From NCBI RefSeq assembly GCF_005876855.1, contig NZ_QLAE01000014.1:1-64000 (forward strand): a DNA stretch of 64,000 nt, in the 5' to 3' direction. Position numbers and translations under genes: made by a program. A model generated the notes under the pieces. The model searched no databases and had not been told where the DNA came from. It saw nothing but the letters and a program-made list of their open reading frames with translations. This document shows positions 44,144-53,543 of this stretch, piece by piece; the stretch's first letter is position 1, and the number at the start of each line of letters is the position of its first letter. The DNA comes from Stutzerimonas nosocomialis (GTDB taxonomy: Bacteria; Pseudomonadota; Gammaproteobacteria; Pseudomonadales; Pseudomonadaceae).

Positions 44144-44983
44144 ATGATCAAGAAATGCCTTTTCCCCGCGGCCGGATACGGTACCCGCTTCTTGCCGGCC
44201 ACCAAGGCAATGCCCAAGGAAATGCTGCCGGTGGTCAACAAGCCCCTGATTCAATACGGGGTCGAGGAGGCGCTGGAGGCTGGGCTCAACCAGATCGCGA
44301 TCGTCACCGGGCGGGGCAAGCGTTCGCTGGAAGATCACTTCGACATCAGCTATGAGCTGGAACACCAGATCCGCAATACCGACAAGGAAAAGTACCTGGT
44401 CGGCATCCGCAGGCTCATCGACGAATGCAGCTTCTCCTACACCCGTCAGGTTGAAATGAAAGGTCTGGGTCACGCCATCCTCAGCGGCCGCCCGCTGATC
44501 GGCGATGAGCCGTTCGCCGTGGTGCTGGCCGACGACCTCTGCATCAACCTCGAAGGCGACAGCGTTCTGTCGCAGATGGTCAAGCTGTACAACCAGTTCC
44601 GCTGCTCGATCGTCGCCATCCAGGAAGTACCGCCGGAAGAAACCAGCAAGTACGGTGTGATCGCCGGCGAAATGATCCGCGACGACATCTTCCGCGTCAG
44701 CCACATGGTCGAAAAACCCAAGCCGGAAGACGCGCCGTCGAACATGGCGATCATCGGCCGCTACATCCTGACGCCGGACATCTTCGAGCTGATCGAGCAG
44801 ACCGAGCCGGGCAAGGGCGGGGAAATCCAGATCACCGACGCGCTGATGCGCCAGGCGAAGGACGGTTGCGTGCTGGCGTACAAGTTCAAGGGCCAGCGTT
44901 TCGACTGCGGTAGCGCAGAGGGCTACATCTCCGCTACCAACTTCTGCTACGAGCACTTCTACCAGACCGGCAAGGCGTTCTAA
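44144..44983 (+). CDS. galU: UTP--glucose-1-phosphate uridylyltransferase
   Basis: A 279-residue enzyme that makes UDP-glucose for LPS core, exopolysaccharide and osmolyte synthesis. It has the nucleotide-binding signature GYGTRFLPATKAMPKEMLPV near the N terminus, the sugar-binding VEKPKPEDAPSNMAIIGRY region and the C-terminal FDCGSAEGYISATN. Length is normal for Pseudomonas GalU. It is monocistronic and ends at a hairpin shared with the convergent VOC gene. Confidence 0.97.
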   Translation: MIKKCLFPAAGYGTRFLPATKAMPKEMLPVVNKPLIQYGVEEALEAGLNQIAIVTGRGKRSLEDHFDISYELEHQIRNTDKEKYLVGIRRLIDECSFSYTRQVEMKGLGHAILSGRPLIGDEPFAVVLADDLCINLEGDSVLSQMVKLYNQFRCSIVAIQEVPPEETSKYGVIAGEMIRDDIFRVSHMVEKPKPEDAPSNMAIIGRYILTPDIFELIEQTEPGKGGEIQITDALMRQAKDGCVLAYKFKGQRFDCGSAEGYISATNFCYEHFYQTGKAF

Positions 44984-45006
44984 GCCCGCCGTCTGCAGCA
45001 GCAAGC

Positions 45007-45028
45007 AAAGCCGCCTTCGGGCGGCTTT
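45007..45028. terminator. Terminator between galU and VOC gene
   Basis: A 9-bp stem (45007-45015 and 45020-45028) with a TTCG tetraloop, with only short A/T tracts inside the arms. Confidence 0.75.
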
Positions 45029-45034
45029 GTCGCA

Positions 45035-45457
45035 TCAGGGGATCGGCAACGCCTCGGCTCCGGGCCCCAGCGGCTGGCCGTAGCTGAACTCGACATAGTT
45101 GCCGGCCGGGTCGCGCAGGCCGCAGTAATAGCCGACCGGATATTCGTCTTCGCGCGGCTCCCAGATGAGACAGCCGGCGGCTCGCGCCCGTGCGGCGATC
45201 TCGTCCACGGCCTCGCGGCTTTCCAGGGCGAAGCCGAAATGGCTGTAGTCGGTATCGGCCAGCGCGCGGGCCTGGCCTCCGGGCATGATCACGAAGATGA
45301 ACTCGCGTTCCTTGCCGGGCTCGGCCATCCAGACGATGCGAGAGCCCTTGCCGGGGCGCTCGTGGAACACGTGCAGGCCGCAGAAGCGCTCATAGAAATC
45401 GATGCATGCCTCGAGGTCAGGCACGTGGAGGGCCAGGTGGGTCAGGGCAGGGCGCAT
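45035..45457 (-). CDS. VOC-family (glyoxalase-like) protein
   Basis: A 140-residue vicinal-oxygen-chelate protein related to lactoylglutathione lyases. Metal-ligand positions are recognisable: His in LTHLALHVPD near residue 7, His73 region in SHFGFAL, and Glu in GNYVEFSYGQ near 125. The frame extends upstream, but ATG 45457 has AGGAG 6-7 bases before it. True glyoxalase I activity is not certain; adjacency to glutathione reductase (divergent) suggests a thiol or detoxification link. Confidence 0.82.
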   Translation of the reverse strand: MRPALTHLALHVPDLEACIDFYERFCGLHVFHERPGKGSRIVWMAEPGKEREFIFVIMPGGQARALADTDYSHFGFALESREAVDEIAARARAAGCLIWEPREDEYPVGYYCGLRDPAGNYVEFSYGQPLGPGAEALPIP

Positions 45458-45529
45458 GCGATACTCCTGGAATGATCTCGGGTGAAGGCCTGGGGTATGC
45501 TTGATGGTTCTAGAAGGAGACAACAGCCC

Positions 45530-46888
45530 ATGACCTATGACTTCGACCTGTTCGTGATCGGTGCCGGTTCAGGCGGCGTGCGGGCCGCACGTTTCGCCGC
45601 CAGCTATGGCGCGCGGGTTGCGATCGCCGAGAGCCGTTATCTGGGCGGAACCTGTGTGAACGTCGGTTGCGTGCCGAAAAAGCTGCTGGTGTACGGCGCC
45701 CACTATGCCGAAGATTTCGGGCAGGCGCAGGGCTACGGCTGGACCCTGGACGGAGCGACCTTCGACTGGGCGACCCTGATCGCGAACAAGGACAAGGAAA
45801 TCAAGCGCCTCAACGTCATCTACCAGAACCTGCTGGTCGACAGCGGCGTGACGCTCCTGCAGGCGCACGCCCGCATCGTCGACGCGCATAGCGTGGAGGT
45901 CGACGGCAAGCGCTACACCGCGCAGCACATTCTCGTCGCCACCGGTGGCTGGCCGTTCGTGCCGGAGATTCCGGGCCGCGAACACGCCATCACCTCCAAC
46001 GAAGTGTTCTACCTGGAACGCCTGCCGCGGCGGGCGATCGTGGTGGGCGGTGGCTACATCGCGGTCGAGTTCGCCTCCATCTTCAACGGCTGCGGCGCCC
46101 AGACCACCCAGGTCTATCGCGGCGAGCTGTTCATGCGTGGGTTCGATGGCTCGCTGCGCGATCATCTGAAGGACGAGATGATCAAGAAGGGCATCGACCT
46201 GCAGTTCAACGCCGACATCGTCCGCATCGACAAACTGCCCGATGGCAGCTTGCTCGCGACGCTCGGAGACGGTCGCACGCTCGAAGCCGACTGCATCCTC
46301 TATGCGACCGGGCGCAGGCCCATGCTCGAAGGGCTCGGCCTCGAGGCCGTGGACGTCGCGCTGGATGACGACGGCTACGTGAAGGTCGACGAGCGCTATC
46401 AGACCTCGGTGCCCTCGATCCTGGCGATCGGCGACGTCACTGGCGGCGTTCAGCTCACGCCGGTCGCGCTGGCCGAAGGGATGGCCGTTGCGCGCCGCCT
46501 GTTCAAGCCCGAGGAATATCGCCCTGTGGACTACCGGCTGATCCCTACCGCCGTGTTCAGCCTGCCCAACCTCGCGACCGTCGGCCTGACCGAAGAGGAA
46601 GCGAGGCAAGAGGTGGGGCAGGTCCGCGTCTACGAAAGCCGGTTCAGGCCGATGAAGCTGACCATGACCGACAGCCTCGAGCGCAGCCTGATGAAGCTGG
46701 TGGTCTGCGTCCAGACCGACCGCGTGCTGGGTTGCCACATGGCCGGACCCGATGCCGGGGAAATCATGCAAGGGTTGGCGGTGGCGCTGAAGGCGGGCGC
46801 CACCAAGCAGGTGTTCGACGAAACCATCGGCATCCACCCGACGGCCGCCGAAGAGTTCGTCACCATGCGCACGCCCACCGGCATCTGA
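45530..46888 (+). CDS. gorA: Glutathione-disulfide reductase
   Basis: A 452-residue NADPH-dependent flavoenzyme that keeps glutathione reduced. It has the FAD motif [10 protein letters not shown] (11-20), redox-active CVNVGC (Cys42 and Cys47), the NADPH motif [10 protein letters not shown], a second FAD motif ([10 protein letters not shown]), and the dimer-interface [10 protein letters not shown] with the catalytic histidine. ATG 45530 has AAGGAG upstream. A hairpin without a T tract follows at 46900-46925. Confidence 0.96.
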   Translation: MTYDFDLFVIGAGSGGVRAARFAASYGARVAIAESRYLGGTCVNVGCVPKKLLVYGAHYAEDFGQAQGYGWTLDGATFDWATLIANKDKEIKRLNVIYQNLLVDSGVTLLQAHARIVDAHSVEVDGKRYTAQHILVATGGWPFVPEIPGREHAITSNEVFYLERLPRRAIVVGGGYIAVEFASIFNGCGAQTTQVYRGELFMRGFDGSLRDHLKDEMIKKGIDLQFNADIVRIDKLPDGSLLATLGDGRTLEADCILYATGRRPMLEGLGLEAVDVALDDDGYVKVDERYQTSVPSILAIGDVTGGVQLTPVALAEGMAVARRLFKPEEYRPVDYRLIPTAVFSLPNLATVGLTEEEARQEVGQVRVYESRFRPMKLTMTDSLERSLMKLVVCVQTDRVLGCHMAGPDAGEIMQGLAVALKAGATKQVFDETIGIHPTAAEEFVTMRTPTGI

Positions 46889-47065
46889 CGCCAGGCCAGG
46901 GAAGCCGCCCGCTTGGGTGGCTTCCGCTGGCCCCGGCGCCAGCAATCGCGACGCGCAGTTTCTCAACGCCCCATCGAGCCCGGACCCTCCGGGCTCGCTT
47001 CGTCACGCAGCAGGGTTAGCGCTAATCCTCATCACAAAGGGTTACATTCGGCCTGAGCCGGCGAA

Positions 47066-47096
47066 TTGACCTTGCCACCGCGGTAAGCCCTAACGT
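47066..47096 (+). promoter_or_regulatory. Candidate CueR/MerR-type metal promoter
   Basis: TTGACC (47066-47071), a 19-bp spacer, TAACGT (47091-47096). The over-long spacer is the MerR-family hallmark, and the interval contains ACCTTGCC-N5-GGTAAGCC, similar to the CueR operator ACCTTGCC...GGCAAGGT. The -10 is weak. Confidence 0.55.
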
Positions 47097-47126
47097 CGAG
47101 GCCTTACAACCCTGGAGGTAGGTTCG

Positions 47127-47495
47127 ATGATGAAGAGATTCGTGGTGGGTACCCTGGCATGCATCATGGGCTCAGTTGCGCTGGCGAACGAGGCGCCTCA
47201 TGCGCACGACCATGGTCCGGGCAGCCACGCGGCCGGTCCTGCCAACGAGGCCTACATGAAGTCGATGCAGGCCATGCACGACGACATGCACGACGGCATC
47301 CTGGCGAAGGACCCAGACGTGGCGTTCGCATCCGGAATGCTGGCTCACCACGAAGGGGCCATCGAGATGGCGCGAATCCAGCTGCAGTACGGCAAGGATC
47401 CCGAAATGCGAGCGCTGGCCGAAGCGGTGATCGCGGCGCAGGAACAGGAAGCCGATCAGCTTCGTGCGTGGCTCAAGGCGCACTCCGCCAAATAA
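47127..47495 (+). CDS. Exported DUF305 protein, probable copper binding
   Basis: A 122-residue protein with a Sec signal (about 1-20, cleaving after ALA), a histidine-rich mature N terminus ([13 protein letters not shown]) and one DUF305 helical unit with HDDMHDGI and [15 protein letters not shown]305 includes the periplasmic copper-binding CopM; the many His and Met residues fit copper or silver binding. GGAGG precedes ATG 47127; ATG 47130 is also possible. The preceding MerR-type promoter supports metal induction. The metal is an inference. Confidence 0.82.
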   Translation: MMKRFVVGTLACIMGSVALANEAPHAHDHGPGSHAAGPANEAYMKSMQAMHDDMHDGILAKDPDVAFASGMLAHHEGAIEMARIQLQYGKDPEMRALAEAVIAAQEQEADQLRAWLKAHSAK

Positions 47496-47632
47496 GCCTG
47501 TCGTGCGGCGGACTGCCCGGCTCGCCGTTGCCTGTCAGGTTCGCGCCCGGTACGCTCCCTTATCCGGTCATGCCCGGATGAGCAGGCGTAAACGATCCCT
47601 CCTGCCCGCGGCATTTGCTCTCTTTGAAAAAG

Positions 47633-47646
47633 CTGATTGCGATCAA
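47633..47646. promoter_or_regulatory. ANR/DNR box upstream of nnrS
   Basis: CTGAT-TGCG-ATCAA, 9 of 10 positions of TTGAT-N4-ATCAA. TAAAAG at 47669-47674 is a -10 at the spacing expected for a box centred at -41.5. Confidence 0.65.
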
Positions 47647-47762
47647 GCCTGCCGGGCGCACCTACCTGTAAAAGTAAGCCAGGCTCCCGCATCCTGAGGG
47701 GCTGCCATTCAGTCCGGTGCGTGACGCTTGCGTAGCCGGGCACAGAGCGTCTGGAGGCTTCC

Positions 47763-48953
47763 TTGCACGTCATCGATCGACGAAAAGCGTTGAGTGTCGC
47801 GCCTATCTGGCGGCTCGCATTTCGCCCGTTCTTTCTCGCCGGCAGCCTTTACGCGCTGCTAGCGATCCCGCTCTGGGTCGCGACCTGGACCGGCCACTGG
47901 CCGGGCTTTCAGCCCACCGGCGGCTGGCTGGCCTGGCATCGCCACGAGATGCTATTCGGCTTCGCCATGGCCATCGTCGCCGGCTTTCTGCTCACCGCAG
48001 TGCAAACCTGGACCGGCCAGGCCGCACCCTCCGGCAATCGCCTGAAAGGGCTGGCGCTGGTCTGGCTGGCGGCGCGCCTGGGCTGGCTGTTCGGTCTGCC
48101 GGCCGAGTGGCTGGCGCCGCTGGACCTGCTGTTCCTGTTGGCCCTGGCCTGGCTGATGGCGCAGATGCTCTGGGCGGTTCGGCAGAAGCGTAACTACCCG
48201 ATCGTTGCGGTACTGGCGCTGATGGCTGGAGCCGATCTGCTGGTGCTGATCGGCCTGCTGCAGAACAGCGATGCGCTGCAGCGCCAGGGCGTGCTGGCCG
48301 GTCTGTGGCTGGTCGCGGCGCTGATGGCGTTGATCGGCGGACGGGTGATCCCGTTCTTCACCCAGCGTGGGCTGGGCAGGGTGGAAGCGGTCAAGCCCTG
48401 GGTATGGCTGGATGTGGCCCTGCTGACGGGCACCGGGCTGATTGCCCTGACGCACGCCTTCGGCCTTGCCATGCGCCCTCAGCCGTGGCTGGGCGTGCTG
48501 TTCGCCGCCATCGGCGCTGGCCATGTGCTGCGCCTGGCGCGCTGGTACGACGAGGGTATCTGGACCGTCGGCCTGCTCTGGTCGCTGCACGTGGCCATGC
48601 TCTGGCTGGTGGTGGCGGCGTTCGGCCTGGCGCTCTGGCATTTCGGCCTGCTGGCGCAGTCCAGCCCGGCGCTGCATGCGCTGACGGTCGGCGCCATGAG
48701 CGGGTTGATCCTGGCGATGATCGCCCGGGTGACGCTCGGCCATACCGGCCGCCCGCTGCAGCTGCCGCCCGGCATCGTCGCCGCCTTCGTCTTGTTCAAC
48801 CTCGGCACGGCGGCGCGGGTGTTCCTCGCCGTCGCCTGGCCGGTTACCGGCCTGTGGCTGGCGGCGACCTGCTGGGCGCTGGCCTTTGCCCTCTATGTCT
48901 GGCGTTACACGCCGATGCTGGTGGCCCCGCGCGTGGACGGTCATCCGGGCTGA
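47763..48953 (+). CDS. nnrS: NnrS-family membrane protein
   Basis: A 396-residue inner-membrane protein with about twelve spans. NnrS binds heme and copper and protects cells against nitric oxide stress, often under NO-responsive control. Family features include FRPFFLAGSLYALL, WHRHEMLFGFAMAIVAGFLLTAVQTWTG and GGRVIPFFT, with conserved histidines near 59-61. The start is TTG 47763 with GGAGG five bases upstream. The ANR/DNR box ties it to the nearby nir/nor genes. Confidence 0.92.
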   Translation: MHVIDRRKALSVAPIWRLAFRPFFLAGSLYALLAIPLWVATWTGHWPGFQPTGGWLAWHRHEMLFGFAMAIVAGFLLTAVQTWTGQAAPSGNRLKGLALVWLAARLGWLFGLPAEWLAPLDLLFLLALAWLMAQMLWAVRQKRNYPIVAVLALMAGADLLVLIGLLQNSDALQRQGVLAGLWLVAALMALIGGRVIPFFTQRGLGRVEAVKPWVWLDVALLTGTGLIALTHAFGLAMRPQPWLGVLFAAIGAGHVLRLARWYDEGIWTVGLLWSLHVAMLWLVVAAFGLALWHFGLLAQSSPALHALTVGAMSGLILAMIARVTLGHTGRPLQLPPGIVAAFVLFNLGTAARVFLAVAWPVTGLWLAATCWALAFALYVWRYTPMLVAPRVDGHPG

Positions 48954-49013
48954 GCAGCCGGCGATGGGCGCCGGGGCTGGTGTTCACACCTGCTTATCCA
49001 AATACTAGGCTCC

Positions 49014-49037
49014 AAAAAAACGCAGCCTCTGCGAGGC
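49014..49037 (-). terminator. Terminator-like element after the LysR remnant
   Basis: A 5-bp GC stem (49025-49029 with 49033-49037) followed on the minus strand by TGCG and seven U residues. Confidence 0.55.
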
Positions 49038-49040
49038 GGC

Positions 49041-49694
49041 CTATGACTGGCATTCCGCCAGATCGAAAGGTAAAGGCTTTGGGCTCGGTGGCATTGGAGT
49101 GCCGGCGACTCGCTGGCGCGGACGTGGGCCAGATGGATCGGGTAGGAGAACTCCGGAGCCTGTTTCACCCGCTTGAGAATCTCCCTTGTCCAGATAGCGC
49201 TGCATCACGCGGGTACGGAATAGCCACGCCCGCCGCACTGCATCAGGTTCTGCAGGGCCAGCGGCCCGAGGTTGAACGACAGCGCCGCGCGGCTGCATTC
49301 CGGCGGCGCCTGGTTGTGCTGCTTGCGAAACGCCGGGCCCCCAGGTCCACGTACAGGTAGGGCGGGATTCTGCGTCTGCACCACCTGGATCAGCTTTTCC
49401 TCCAGCAGCTGCTCGGCCTGCAGGCCCGGCCAGTACCCCGGCTGGTGCGCAGCGCGGCGTCCAGCACGCCCAGATCGAGCTTCTTCTGCAGTTCTTAGCT
49501 ACTGGCCACTTCGAGCCGTATCGCATGGCTGGCCAGCCCCTGCCGCAGACGCTGGGCCCGCGCCAGCATCAACAGGTTGCACAGACTCACCTCGGAGCCG
49601 AGGGTGAGCAGCTACCTACCGCTCTGCGACAACGGCGATGAAACCTGCCGCTGCGAATGATCTCGAGAAAGGTGCGGGCGAGATCGATGTCCAT
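49041..49694 (-). pseudogene. Decayed LysR-family regulator
   Basis: Reading the minus strand in several frames recovers pieces of one LysR-type regulator: an intact start MDIDLARTFLEIIRSG from ATG 49694, then a deletion removing most of the HTH. Next come effector-domain fragments NLLMLARAQRLRQGLASHAI and KLDLGVLDAAL separated by an in-frame TAA (49497-49495), then YWPGLQAEQLLEEKLIQVV, RAALSFNLGPLALQNL and TRVMQRYLDKG in shifted frames. At least three frameshifts plus the stop make it non-functional. It lies directly after nirN on the same strand. Confidence 0.85.
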
Positions 49695-49790
49695 GGTCGG
49701 CACTTCAGTGCGATGAAAGCGATGGACCAGCGATTGTATTGGCTTGCGGATGACAGGTCGCCCGCCGTTCTCGGCGGCGACCCGCCGGTG

Positions 49791-51284
49791 CTAGTGCGAG
49801 GTGCCTTCGGCGAACTCGATCTTGTTGCCGACATTGTACTTGCCCGATGGCTTGTTCATCGGGATGCGCTTGATCTCTTCCAGCGTGTTGGCGTCGTAGA
49901 CGATCAGCGCACCGTCGGCGTCCCAGACGCTGAGCAGGGCGTAGCGGCCGTCGTTGGTGAACTCCACGTGGGCGGCGTTCTTGCCCGGCATCGGCCGCAG
50001 GGTGTGGGCGACTTCCAGGGTCTGCTTGTCGATCAGGTGCACGGCGTCGTTGTTCGGGCCGAAGAACACGTCGGTCCAGGCGTAGGGCGAGTTCGCCTGG
50101 CTGCGCATGAAGAAACCCGGGCCTTCCGTGGGGATCTCCTTGATCAGCTTCCAGGTTTCCAGATCCAACACCGAAATCAGCCCCTTGCTGACGTTGGGGG
50201 TGGCGAACACCCACTTGCCGTCGCGCTTCCAGTAAATGCCCGAGCCCAGGTGCGGCATGCCCGGAAGAGGAATGTCGGTGACCGCCTGGCCGTTGTCCAG
50301 GTTGATCACTTGGCCGCCATGGGCCTTGCGCGAGGTGGCGAGCAGATAGCGGTAGCCCGGGGTAAAGGAGAAATCGTCGAGGAAGTCGGCAGCCTCGATG
50401 CGCCGCGGTTCGAAAGTCGGCTCGCCGGCATAGGAGAGCTCCCAGGCCTCTTTCACGTCCTTCAGCGCAACCACGAAGCTGTCGCGCGGCGGCGCGGTGT
50501 ACACGGCGCTGACCCGTGACGGCGTGCCATCCCGGCCTACGGTGGGGATGTGCTTGACCAGCGACAGGTCGCGGGCGTCGAGCAGCACCAGGTTGCCCGG
50601 CAGGTAGTTGCCCACGAGCACCCAACGGCCGTCGTTGCTCACCGCCAGGTTGCGGGTGTTCAGCCCGGCGCGGACCTCGGCGAGCATGGTCAGGTTGTGC
50701 AGGTCGTAGACGCTGACCCAGCCGTCACGGGAGGCGAAGTAGACGAAGCGGCCGTCGGGCGAGAACTTCGGCCCGCCGTGGAGGGCGAAGTGCGACTGGA
50801 AGTTGGCCAGTTCCTCGAAGCGATCGCCGTCCAGCACGCGGACGTGATGATTGCCAGCCTCCACCACGACGAACAGGTTGCGCAGGTCGGCGCCGTGCTG
50901 CGGGGTCGTCGGTAGCGTGGCGACGTCGGTGAGAATGCGGTGGCTGGCGCGGATGTCGGCGTCGCTCCAGGTCGGCGGCACCGCCGAGGGCTGGTAGAGG
51001 TAGTCGACCAGGCCGGCGATCTGTGTCTCGTTCAGCATGCTGGAATAGGCGGCCATCTGGCTTGCCGGGCGGCCGTCGCGGATAACCGCATAGGCCTCGC
51101 CCGGTTTGATGCGAACAAGGCTCTCCGGCAGCAGCGCCGGACCGGCCCCGCCGAGGCGGTTGACGCCGTGGCAGCTCTGGCAGTGTTTTTCGTACAGCGT
51201 GCCGGCCTGCTCCAGACTGTCGTCGTGCGTCGCCGCCCCGGCTGCGGCACAGAGCGCTATCACAAGAAACGGGACTACTCGCAT
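49791..51284 (-). CDS. nirN: NirN, dihydro-heme d1 dehydrogenase (cytochrome c/d1)
   Basis: A 497-residue periplasmic protein similar in build to NirS. It has a signal peptide (about 1-18), a c-type heme domain with CQSCH (Cys35, Cys38, His39), then an eight-bladed d1-type propeller. NirN carries out the last step of heme d1 maturation, introducing the acrylate double bond of dihydro-d1, and hands the cofactor on. It is the last gene of the nirSCFDLGHJEN series and overlaps nirE by 10 bp. A GC-rich hairpin lies beyond its stop at 49756-49782. Confidence 0.94.
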   Translation of the reverse strand: MRVVPFLVIALCAAAGAATHDDSLEQAGTLYEKHCQSCHGVNRLGGAGPALLPESLVRIKPGEAYAVIRDGRPASQMAAYSSMLNETQIAGLVDYLYQPSAVPPTWSDADIRASHRILTDVATLPTTPQHGADLRNLFVVVEAGNHHVRVLDGDRFEELANFQSHFALHGGPKFSPDGRFVYFASRDGWVSVYDLHNLTMLAEVRAGLNTRNLAVSNDGRWVLVGNYLPGNLVLLDARDLSLVKHIPTVGRDGTPSRVSAVYTAPPRDSFVVALKDVKEAWELSYAGEPTFEPRRIEAADFLDDFSFTPGYRYLLATSRKAHGGQVINLDNGQAVTDIPLPGMPHLGSGIYWKRDGKWVFATPNVSKGLISVLDLETWKLIKEIPTEGPGFFMRSQANSPYAWTDVFFGPNNDAVHLIDKQTLEVAHTLRPMPGKNAAHVEFTNDGRYALLSVWDADGALIVYDANTLEEIKRIPMNKPSGKYNVGNKIEFAEGTSH

Positions 51285-52120
51285 GCGGCCTCCATGAGGA
51301 CGGCTTCTTCGGAACGCACCGAGAGCATGCGGGCGGGGTACTCCATGCCGTGTTCGGCAAACAGGCCAACGACCTGGCCGATGACGGTCAGGGTCGGTGG
51401 AACCAGTTGTTTCTCCTGTGCGATGGTCGGCAGTTGTCGGAGGGTGCAGCGCACCACGCGTTGGTCTGGTCGGGTGCCGCTGCCGATCAGTGCTGCCGGC
51501 GTATCGGGCGGCAATCCGGCGGCGATCAGGTTGCGTGATATTTCATCGACGCTGGCCAGGCCCATATAAAACACCAGTGTCTGTTTGCCTTCGACGAGGC
51601 TGCCCCAGGGCAGTTGCAGGGCGCCGTCTTCCTGGAGATGCCCGGTAACGAATTGGCAGGAATGCGCCAAGTCACGGTGAGTCAGCGGAATGCCGGCGTA
51701 AACACTGCAACCGGCAGCGGCGGTAATGCCAGGAACGACCTGGCTGTTGATGCCGTGGGCCAGCAAATATTCGAGCTCTTCCGCGCCGCGACCGAAAATG
51801 AACGGATCACCGCCCTTGAGGCGCACCACCCGCAGGTTCTGCTTTGCCAGATCAACCAGCAACTGGTTGATCTGCGGCTGCGGCAGACTATGGTTGCCGC
51901 TGGATTTGCCGACGTAATGGCGTGCGCAACTGGTGGGCAGTTGTTGCATCAGACTGTCGCTCACCAGGCGGTCGTAAACCACCGCATCGGCCTGCTGCAA
52001 CAGGCTCCAGGCATGCAGTGTGAGCAGCCCGGGGTCGCCGGGTCCGGCGCCGACCAGGGCGACCTCACCAGCCGCCAGCGTGGTGCCGAGCGAAGCGGGG
52101 AGGGTGTGTGGCTGATCCAT
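51275..52120 (-). CDS. nirE: Uroporphyrinogen-III C-methyltransferase NirE
   Basis: A 281-residue SUMT that methylates uroporphyrinogen III to precorrin-2 for heme d1. It has the SAM-binding GAGPGDPGLLT near residue 24, [15 protein letters not shown] and VPGITAAAG motifs. It parallels the SUMT half of CysG encoded at 31.6-32.4 kb, giving a pathway-dedicated copy. ATG 52120 has AGGAG five bases upstream. It lies 63 bp after nirJ. Confidence 0.94.
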   Translation of the reverse strand: MDQPHTLPASLGTTLAAGEVALVGAGPGDPGLLTLHAWSLLQQADAVVYDRLVSDSLMQQLPTSCARHYVGKSSGNHSLPQPQINQLLVDLAKQNLRVVRLKGGDPFIFGRGAEELEYLLAHGINSQVVPGITAAAGCSVYAGIPLTHRDLAHSCQFVTGHLQEDGALQLPWGSLVEGKQTLVFYMGLASVDEISRNLIAAGLPPDTPAALIGSGTRPDQRVVRCTLRQLPTIAQEKQLVPPTLTVIGQVVGLFAEHGMEYPARMLSVRSEEAVLMEAACE

Positions 52121-52183
52121 ACGAACTCCTGAATTCTCAACGGGCTGCGGTGTTGGGTGTGGCGGACTCGGGCCGCTCTCTGG

Positions 52184-53365
52184 CTAGATCACGACGCTTG
52201 GAATGCATTGGGATTGCGGCAGGCCAATCTCCTGATCGCTCAGATAGCAGCCGGGATCTTCGCCCCAGAGATTGCCTTCGGCCCAGGCACGGGTGCGGGT
52301 GTTGCCGTTGCAGATCGACAGCCAGCGGCACTGGGCACAGCGCCCGCCGACGGCGCGGGGGTATCGACGCAGTTCGCTCAGCAGCGGGTCGGGCCGCTCC
52401 ATCCACAATTCGCGAAAGGATTGCCGCCGCACGTTGCCGACGGTGTACTGCCACCAGTAAGTGTCCGGATGGACGTCGCCGATGTTGTCGATATTGGCGA
52501 TGCCGCTGCCCGACGCATTTCCGCCCCAGGCACGCAGCAACAGCTCGAGCCGGTCGCGGTGTTGCGGCAGCCTGGATTCGACCCACTGCAGTAGCAGGAT
52601 GGCGTCGGCATCGTTGTTGCCGCTGACGAAGTCCGTCTCGCGGCCGTGCTGTACGTCCTCCCAAGCCTGTTCGAACAGCTGGTGCATCGCGTCGCGGGTC
52701 ATCTGGTGAAGGGCGTCGGCCTTGCGGTTGCGTTTGCCGCGCCCACTGTAATTGAGGTGCGAGAGATAGAACTTTTGCACGTCGTGTTCATGCATCAGGG
52801 CCAGCAGAGCGGGCAGCTGTGGGTAGTTGTCCTGGGTCAGTGTGGTGCGAAGGCCAACGCGGATACCGTATCGGCGGCACAGGTCGATGGCATGCATGGA
52901 TGCTGCGAAGCTGCCCTTGAGCTGGCGCCAGTCATCGTGCACCGCCTCCAGCCCGTCGATGCTGATGCCCACATAGTCATAGTGGGAGGCGGCGATGCGC
53001 TCGATGTTGCCGTCGCCGATCAGCGTGCCGTTGGTTGACAGTGCGACGTAAAATCCCCTCAGGCGCGCGTAGTCGGAAAGCTCGAAGATGTCATCGCGCA
53101 GCAGCGGCTCGCCACCCGACAGGATCAATACGCGAACCCCCGCTTCGTGGAGGTCATCGATGACCTCGAGCGCTTCGCCTGTATCCAGTTCGTTGCGGAA
53201 TACGCTGTCCGCCGATGTCGCATAGCAGTGCTTGCAGGTCAGGTTGCAGCGGCGCAGCAGGTTCCAGATCACTACGGGCGGCCGGCGCGTGTCGGCGCTC
53301 CGTGCACCCAGTACCGGCATGGCTGGCCGGGTGAGGGCCCGCAGGTAATGGCTGATTCTCAACAT
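52184..53365 (-). CDS. nirJ: Heme d1 biosynthesis radical SAM protein NirJ
   Basis: A 393-residue radical SAM enzyme that replaces propionates of didecarboxysiroheme with oxo groups during d1 synthesis. The radical SAM cluster motif is CNLTCKHC (Cys40, Cys44, Cys47), and a C-terminal SPASM-like cysteine region CAQCRWLSIC is near residue 345. The open frame runs up to 53563 into nirH; I chose ATG 53365 (MLRISHYLRA) because it has GGGAGAG upstream and fits the family length. That leaves 178 bp between nirH and nirJ. Confidence 0.93.
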   Translation of the reverse strand: MLRISHYLRALTRPAMPVLGARSADTRRPPVVIWNLLRRCNLTCKHCYATSADSVFRNELDTGEALEVIDDLHEAGVRVLILSGGEPLLRDDIFELSDYARLRGFYVALSTNGTLIGDGNIERIAASHYDYVGISIDGLEAVHDDWRQLKGSFAASMHAIDLCRRYGIRVGLRTTLTQDNYPQLPALLALMHEHDVQKFYLSHLNYSGRGKRNRKADALHQMTRDAMHQLFEQAWEDVQHGRETDFVSGNNDADAILLLQWVESRLPQHRDRLELLLRAWGGNASGSGIANIDNIGDVHPDTYWWQYTVGNVRRQSFRELWMERPDPLLSELRRYPRAVGGRCAQCRWLSICNGNTRTRAWAEGNLWGEDPGCYLSDQEIGLPQSQCIPSVVI

Positions 53366-53543
53366 GAGCGTCTCTCCCGCGTCACGCACGTCGCGTGGTT
53401 CGATGAACGCAGCATCCCCGAGCGGCAGTTGCCGGTCCTTGATCGGAAACAACAAACAGGCGGCGTTCGTGGCGATAACCGGCCGATGGGGAAGCCAATC
53501 AGCCGGGCGTAATAGCTGCTGGCGCATCGCTGGCCGCGCCTGC

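Noticed and set aside
46900-46925. Terminator after gorA
   Set aside because: An 11-bp hairpin is present, but it is followed by GC-rich sequence rather than a T tract, so I did not call it a rho-independent terminator.
47016-47025. Palindrome TTAGCGCTAA upstream of the DUF305 gene
   Set aside because: A 10-base self-complementary site is expected by chance in a window this size, and it lies outside the mapped promoter elements, so I could not tie it to a function.
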